From JBFLYC01 sp040756735 (GTDB taxonomy: Bacteria > Bacillota > DSM-16504 > Desulfitibacterales > Desulfitibacteraceae), in contig JBFLYC010000061.1 of assembly GCA_040756735.1 (NCBI GenBank), positions 1-9,774 on the forward strand: DNA of 9,774 bases. The letters are read 5' to 3'. The position numbers were made by a program, and so were the translations under genes. The notes under the pieces are model-generated. The model ran no database searches and was not told where the DNA came from. It saw only the letters and a program-made list of their open reading frames with translations. This document shows, one piece after another, positions 6,949 through 9,774 of the stretch. The stretch's first letter is position 1. Each line of letters opens with the position of its first letter.

Positions 6949-8097
6949 ATGGTAATTGGTCCTAGGATTTGGAAAACCGGCATAGCAGTTGCTTCATGTA
7001 TATTTATAGTAAGGACATTAGGACTGGCTTCACCCCTACTGGCTGTAGTTGTGGCTATATTGACCATACAACCTTCCATAACAAAATCGCTGGTGCAGGG
7101 TGGAAACAGGGTTATAGCTACAATTATAGGAGGTGTAATTGGTTTTGCCATAGTCAGCCATTTTGGAGGCCATCCCATTACCATAGGGTTGGCTGTTATA
7201 TTAGCCATTACCTTATCAGTTAAGTTCAAGCTGCAGGATGGCATAGTTATTACAGCAATCACCGTGGCAGCCGTCATGATCGATGTTACAGGAGACCCAA
7301 AGTATTTTGCACTTTTTAGATTGATAGAAACATTGATTGGTATAGGCGTTGGACTTGGTGTGAACTTAGTATTTTCCCCTCCCAATGCGGAAAAATACCT
7401 TGTTGAAGGCTTGGTCGACATTAACCAAAAGATAAAGAATTTATATGTTGCTGTTGTCAACGGTTTTATCACCAACAGCGGGTACAGTCGGGAGAAGTTA
7501 GAGGAGCCTATTAATGAGGTTAGGAGCGGATTAGAGGATATACGTAGAAGAATGTTTGAGTTTAAAGATGAAATTGGTTACAAGCGCCTTATGAAAAGCC
7601 ATCAAGTGAAAAAGTACGAGACAGTAGTGACGGGCTTCAATTTGATTTTTGAAAGGGTTTTAGGCATATATTATACGGAATTAAACCGTGCCAAGCGGGA
7701 TTCCGAGGATAGCAAGCAGGAATATAAAGATATTCTGGAAACCCTGCAGAAGCTTTTAACCACCACAGTCAGCATGCAGGAGAACTTAATCTGCTATCTT
7801 ACCACCAAAAACGTAAATCTTTGCTTGTACCTTGAGAATTGTGCGGAACAGAGCAGCATATTGGTTAAAACCTTAAGGGAACAGATTAATTCCTGGCATC
7901 TTCTTGAAGAAAACAAGTATAAGGCGCTGTCGCTTATGGAAATATCCAACATTGGCTATGAGATGGAGCAGATCAGCCAGTATCTAAGGAGGATCAGCAA
8001 GGCTTTAAGGGATCTAATAAATACAGAAGAAATAGATAATAGTTTGAAAAGGCGTTTTAGTGAGAAGATATCCAGTAGGTTCAAGAAAAAATCATGA
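6949..8097 (+). CDS. Aromatic acid exporter-like membrane protein (ArAE_1/FUSC type, YgaE-like)
   Basis: This 382-residue protein has a hydrophobic N-terminal 145 residues holding several closely packed membrane segments, for example ASCIFIVRTLGLASPLLAVV and ATIIGGVIGFAIVSHFG. A helical, charged cytoplasmic C-terminal domain of about 235 residues follows. This layout and the motif region SITKSLVQGGNRVIATIIGG fit the half-size aromatic acid exporter/FUSC family found in Bacilli and Clostridia. The substrate is unknown. An in-frame TAG at 6946 forces the start to ATG 6949. The nearest ribosome site, GAGG (6932-6935), is 13 bases away and actually better placed for an out-of-frame ATG at 6936 that opens only nine codons, so translation may be modest or coupled. 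It lies between the MoeA-like gene and the rubredoxin-like gene, with gaps of 20 and 17 bases. Confidence 0.85.
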   Translation: MVIGPRIWKTGIAVASCIFIVRTLGLASPLLAVVVAILTIQPSITKSLVQGGNRVIATIIGGVIGFAIVSHFGGHPITIGLAVILAITLSVKFKLQDGIVITAITVAAVMIDVTGDPKYFALFRLIETLIGIGVGLGVNLVFSPPNAEKYLVEGLVDINQKIKNLYVAVVNGFITNSGYSREKLEEPINEVRSGLEDIRRRMFEFKDEIGYKRLMKSHQVKKYETVVTGFNLIFERVLGIYYTELNRAKRDSEDSKQEYKDILETLQKLLTTTVSMQENLICYLTTKNVNLCLYLENCAEQSSILVKTLREQINSWHLLEENKYKALSLMEISNIGYEMEQISQYLRRISKALRDLINTEEIDNSLKRRFSEKISSRFKKKS

Positions 8098-8114
8098 AGA
8101 AGGGAGGTGAAGAC

Positions 8115-8264
8115 ATGCAGCGCTGGAAATGCCTTAATTGCGGGTATAGGTTAGAAACTGCTGAGCCACCTAACCAGTGTCCAGGCTGTCAACTAAAGTG
8201 TACTTGGATCGATGATAACTGCTATACCCCAGAATGTGGTTTAATAGAAGGAGAGGAGGTATAA
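8115..8264 (+). CDS. Small rubredoxin-like protein (49 aa)
   Basis: A short gene starts at ATG 8115, about 7 bases after AGGGAGGTG (8101-8109). The protein has CLNCG (Cys6, Cys9) and CPGC (Cys22, Cys25), with the intervening GYRLETAEPPNQ. This is the pattern of the rubredoxin-like domain of rubrerythrins, so it should hold one Fe(Cys)4 centre for electron transfer. Three more cysteines (29, 36, 41) follow, which ordinary rubredoxin domains lack. Its stop is 2 bases before the ferritin-like gene, whose ribosome site GAGAGGAGGT lies inside this gene's last codons. The two are therefore certainly co-translated. It looks like the detached rubredoxin half of a rubrerythrin that would feed electrons to the diiron protein. 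The family is clear; the pairing is inferred from context. Confidence 0.88.
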   Translation: MQRWKCLNCGYRLETAEPPNQCPGCQLKCTWIDDNCYTPECGLIEGEEV

Positions 8265-8266
8265 AA

Positions 8267-8764
8267 ATGTGGAAAGTTTTTAAGGCTGGAGAAATAATTG
8301 ATTTCGCTGTTCAGATTGAAAAAAACGGGGAAAAGTTTTATAGCGCATTGGCTAAAAATATGGAAGACGAAAAATTGAAGCAGGTTTTTAGCAGTTTAGC
8401 CGAGGAAGAGAGGCAGCATATTAAAGATTTCCAAAAAATTATGGGAGATTTAACAGATACCCCTGTAAGTGAGAGTTACCCAGGTGAATATGAGGAATAT
8501 GTCAAAGGTCTGGCAGAAAACCATGTCTTTAAAGGCGAACTGCAGGAAAACCAACTCCTTGGAAAAATAAAAGGACCCATGGATGCTATATCTTTAGCCA
8601 TAGGATTTGAGCAAGATTCCCTTCTCTTTTTCCATGAACTGAAGGAATTGGTTTCACCTAGAGCCCAAGAAACTGTGGAAAAACTTATTAAAGAAGAAAA
8701 ACTGCACATTGTCAAACTGATGGAGCTTAAAAGGATATACAGCTGCAGCTGTTTATGCTGTTAA
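8267..8764 (+). CDS. Ferritin-like diiron protein (rubrerythrin type), cysteine-rich C-terminus
   Basis: This 165-residue four-helix-bundle protein has the full set of rubrerythrin-type diiron ligands. Helix 1 has Glu18 in IEKNGEKFY. Helix 2 has Glu48 and His51 in EEERQH. Helix 3 has Glu115 in AIGFEQDSLLFF. Helix 4 has Glu144 and His147 in KEEKLH. Such proteins commonly reduce hydrogen peroxide in anaerobes. There is no rubredoxin domain; instead the protein ends CSCLCC (Cys160, 162, 164, 165), a possible metal or thiol site. I chose ATG 8267 because GAGAGGAGGT (8251-8260) is 6 bases upstream; the in-frame GTG-type extension to 8234 would overlap the rubredoxin-like gene without a ribosome site. 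The partner rubredoxin-like gene is 2 bases upstream. The stop overlaps that of a possible small gene on the opposite strand. Confidence 0.9.
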   Translation: MWKVFKAGEIIDFAVQIEKNGEKFYSALAKNMEDEKLKQVFSSLAEEERQHIKDFQKIMGDLTDTPVSESYPGEYEEYVKGLAENHVFKGELQENQLLGKIKGPMDAISLAIGFEQDSLLFFHELKELVSPRAQETVEKLIKEEKLHIVKLMELKRIYSCSCLCC

Positions 8765-8916
8765 TCGTTAAGTCTCTTAAGGAGTTGTTTAGTCTGTCTC
8801 ATTTGTTTTTTTAGCAAAGAGTTGTTAATGTTCGTTTTTTCCTTTGTTCGAGCACATTTTTGCATAACTTCATAATGTTTTACAAACTGTTCCAGTCTAG
8901 ATTTTGTTAACTGCAT
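8761..8916 (-). CDS. Possible small basic hypothetical protein (51 aa)
   Basis: An open frame on the minus strand starts at ATG (complement of 8914-8916). AGGTGG (complement of 8923-8928) lies 6 bases upstream; a second ATG sits one codon earlier (8917-8919). The product starts MQLTKSRLEQF and ends KQLLKRLND. It is rich in Lys, Arg, Gln and Leu and should be mostly helical. Its stop overlaps the stop of the ferritin-like gene in convergent orientation. I do not recognise the family; it lacks the SQELD motif of Spo0E-like peptides. For it: a ribosome site at good spacing and a frame that fills the gap exactly. Against it: small size and a repeat directly upstream. Confidence 0.45.
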   Translation of the reverse strand: MQLTKSRLEQFVKHYEVMQKCARTKEKTNINNSLLKKQMRQTKQLLKRLND

Positions 8917-8935
8917 CATAAGCCACCTGCCTTAA

Positions 8936-8984
8936 CAGAAGTCGGAAGTCAGTGGTCAGAAGTCAGAAGCTCAAGGTCAGAAGT
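8936..8984. repeat. Short degenerate tandem repeat, GTCAGAAG-type
   Basis: GTCAGAAG occurs at 8955-8962, 8962-8969 and 8976-8983. Related forms CAGAAGTC (8936-8943) and GGAAGTC (8944-8950) precede them. The array is non-coding, lies between the small minus-strand frame and the riboswitch region, and is probably a slippage-derived repeat. Confidence 0.7.
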
Positions 8985-9033
8985 AACCTAAGCCATCGAT
9001 TAGAAAGAAAGGACCCTGCAACTTCATAAAGTC

Positions 9034-9061
9034 TTGACATGCACTATCCATTTAAGATGAT
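9034..9061 (+). promoter_or_regulatory. Weak promoter candidate upstream of the riboswitch
   Basis: A perfect -35 TTGACA (9034-9039) is followed after 16 bases by GATGAT (9056-9061), which matches the -10 consensus at four of six positions. RNA from here would carry about 110 extra bases before the aptamer. Confidence 0.3.
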
Positions 9062-9167
9062 TGCCATATTAAGTAAAAATTAAACCATAAAATTTATTTA
9101 ATAATTATGTGTTCCCATGCAGGAATATGCTTTAATGTGTAGAATAAATAAAGTAAGTGAAAATTAA

Positions 9168-9173
9168 TACAAT
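9168..9173 (+). promoter_or_regulatory. Candidate -10 box immediately before the riboswitch
   Basis: TACAAT (9168-9173) would start RNA near 9180-9181, exactly where the outer aptamer helix begins. No good -35 is seen at 9145-9150. The placement makes it attractive; the missing -35 keeps it uncertain. Confidence 0.35.
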
Positions 9174-9180
9174 CTTTGTG

Positions 9181-9362
9181 CAGCTGGTTATTAAAAAGGG
9201 GAAACCGGTTGAAATCCGGTGCGGTCCCGCCACTGTGTTGGGGAGTTAGCTTGCAGTATGCCACTGGTGTATCCATACTGGGAAGGCGCAAACTGACTAT
9301 GAACCTGAGCCAGGATACCCGCCGGCTGTGGTAGTATGAACCTACGGTTGATGGGATTCAAC
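9181..9362 (+). ncRNA. Cobalamin (B12) riboswitch aptamer
   Basis: The conserved cobalamin-aptamer blocks are present in order. GGGGAAACCGG is at 9198-9208, followed by AATCCGGTGCGG and CCCGCCACTGTG (9226-9237). GCCACTGG and GGGAAGGCGCA come next, and then the B12 box GAGCCAGGATACCCGCC (9307-9323). CAGCTGG (9181-9187) pairs with CCGGCTG (9322-9328), one G-U included, to close the core. A following hairpin, GTTGA (9347-9351) with TCAAC (9358-9362), exposes a TGGGAT loop. Its GGGA (9353-9356) is complementary to TCCC (9225-9228) in the L5 region, as expected for the L5-L13 kissing loop. Such switches usually turn off B12 synthesis or uptake genes when adenosylcobalamin or a related form is bound. 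The regulated gene is not identifiable here. Confidence 0.94.
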
Positions 9363-9430
9363 AAGCATGAATAATATCCTCAGCTTTAGGCTGGGGAATT
9401 ACTTTTTCTACCAAGTCAATGACTGGGTAG
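9363..9430 (+). promoter_or_regulatory. Long expression platform with two stable hairpins
   Basis: Between the kissing-loop hairpin and the terminator lie two further hairpins. CCTCAGC (9378-9384) pairs with GCTGGGG (9390-9396). CTACC-A-AGTC (9408-9417) pairs with GACT-G-GGTAG (9421-9430) around a 3-base loop. They would bring the terminator's left arm closer to the aptamer in space. Neither is followed by a T-run, so neither is a terminator. Their role is inferred. Confidence 0.55.
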
Positions 9431-9443
9431 CTCTTCAAAGATA

Positions 9444-9485
9444 GCCGGCAGCGAACTAACATTTTCGCAGGCCGGCATTTTTTTT
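9444..9485 (+). terminator. Intrinsic terminator of the cobalamin riboswitch
   Basis: GCCGGC (9444-9449) pairs with GCCGGC (9471-9476). Inside it, GCGAA (9451-9455) pairs with TTCGC (9464-9468) around an 8-base loop, and an eight-T run (9478-9485) follows. The left arm AGCCGGC (9443-9449) is also complementary to GCCGGCT (9321-9327), the closing strand of the aptamer. Ligand binding should therefore free the terminator and switch transcription off. Confidence 0.88.
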
Positions 9486-9513
9486 GTTGGATACTAGCGT
9501 AAAAATTTAAAAG

Positions 9514-9651
9514 TTTTGCACTAAATTTATATAAAATTTCAGAAATCTATATAAACACACAATTTATCATGGAAACGGAAAGTAAACATTAAAAACTAAA
9601 TATTATCAATACCTTAAAGCCGTTTTTCTATGCAAAAAATTTAGCACAAAA
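9514..9651. repeat. 138-bp AT-rich segment with 15-bp imperfect inverted ends (MITE-like candidate)
   Basis: TTTTGCACTAAATTT (9514-9528) and AAATTTAGCACAAAA (9637-9651) are inverted copies matching at 13 of 15 positions. AAAG flanks both sides (9510-9513 and 9652-9655) and could be a 4-base target duplication. There is no coding capacity. The AT-rich composition makes chance pairing possible, so this is only a candidate small non-autonomous element. Confidence 0.35.
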
Positions 9652-9659
9652 AAAGGGAA

Positions 9660-9717
9660 CACCACTCCTTATCTGGAATTGTTAAAGTACGAACCAAAAC
9701 ACTCCAAAAGGATGGTG
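9660..9717. repeat. Inverted repeat flanking the possible start region of the last ORF
   Basis: CACCACTCCTT (9660-9670) is complementary to AAGGATGGTG (9708-9717) with one bulged base. The right arm covers the only purine-rich stretch (AAAGGATGG) ahead of the ATG at 9728. A folded RNA could therefore hide that ribosome site, but the loop is 37 bases and the effect is speculative. Confidence 0.35.
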
Positions 9718-9727
9718 ACCCTCTGAA

Positions 9728-9774
9728 ATGATGGTATCACAACTTATTAGTACAAATCAATTAGAGAATTTATC
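9728..9774 (+). CDS. Possible gene start, cut by the window edge
   Basis: An open frame from ATG 9728 (or the next ATG at 9731) reads MMVSQLISTNQLENL and continues past the window end. The purine-rich AAAGGATGG (9707-9715) is 12 bases upstream, rather far for a ribosome site. It is the first plausible start after the riboswitch terminator, about 240 bases downstream. It could be the B12-regulated gene or an unrelated one such as a transposase. Fifteen residues are too few to tell. Confidence 0.3.
   Translation, partial: MMVSQLISTNQLENL

Larger units (their letters stand above)
8917..9727. other. 811-base region without a convincing gene
   Basis: This stretch holds, in order, a short GTCAGAAG repeat (8936-8984), an AT-rich part with weak promoter elements (8985-9180), a cobalamin riboswitch and its expression platform (9181-9485), an AT-rich segment with inverted ends (9514-9651) and a small inverted repeat (9660-9717). 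Open frames here, including a 65-codon minus-strand frame across the riboswitch (9094-9291), have no ribosome site or recognisable protein content. Confidence 0.7.

Noticed and set aside
6936..6965. ATG with a nearby GAGG site before the exporter gene
   Set aside because: It opens only nine codons before a stop and has no independent support. It is noted only as an oddity of exporter translation.
6642..7475. 277-codon minus-strand open frame
   Set aside because: It is antisense to the MoeA-like gene's end and the exporter's membrane region. The forward genes have clear domains, and the reverse product is a shadow with hydrophobic noise.
8761..8919. Spo0E-like sporulation phosphatase
   Set aside because: The small protein is of similar size and helical, but lacks the SQELD signature, so the name is not supported.
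9094..9291. 65-codon open frame on the minus strand
   Set aside because: It runs through the conserved core of the cobalamin aptamer, lacks a ribosome site and shows no protein-like pattern.

Overview
The window looks like the chromosome of an anaerobic, low-to-mid GC Firmicute of the clostridial type. The evidence is strong AGGAGG-type ribosome sites with GTG and TTG starts, a PhoP/PhoR-type two-component pair, a lipoprotein polysaccharide deacetylase, a split rubrerythrin-like pair, a YgaE/ArAE-type exporter and a cobalamin riboswitch. I do not name a genus.

Layout. Positions 1-190 hold three copies of a G-rich palindromic repeat that runs off the left edge. An L-asparaginase gene (248-1252, +) then meets a TetR-family regulator (1254-1865, -) tail to tail with one base between them. 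The TetR gene faces a lipoprotein polysaccharide deacetylase (2143-3273, +). Their shared intergenic region has a good TetR promoter, a palindrome over its -10 box, and tandem 14-bp direct repeats that could be an operator. Next come an OmpR/PhoB-type response regulator (3318-4004) and its histidine kinase (4008-5786), 3 bases apart, which form a phosphate-type sensor pair.

Positions 5906-8764 read as one tightly packed unit. It holds a MoeA-like molybdopterin-binding-domain protein with a four-cysteine tail, an aromatic-acid-exporter-like membrane protein, a 49-residue rubredoxin-like protein, and a ferritin-like diiron protein ending in CSCLCC. The last two are 2 bases apart and together correspond to the two halves of a rubrerythrin. 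A possible 51-residue basic protein (8761-8916, -) converges on them.

From about 8917 to 9727 there is no convincing gene. This stretch holds a short tandem repeat, a well-formed cobalamin riboswitch (9181-9362) with its kissing-loop partner, a long expression platform with extra hairpins, and an intrinsic terminator (9444-9485). A 9-bp alternative helix between the aptamer's closing strand and the terminator's left arm explains how it could switch. After it comes a 138-bp AT-rich segment with 15-bp imperfect inverted ends, which may be a small inserted element. The start of a possible gene (9728) runs off the right edge.

No complete new defence or mobile system is visible. The most interesting points are the split rubrerythrin operon with the cysteine-tailed MoeA-like protein, the switch architecture of the riboswitch, and the left-edge repeat family.
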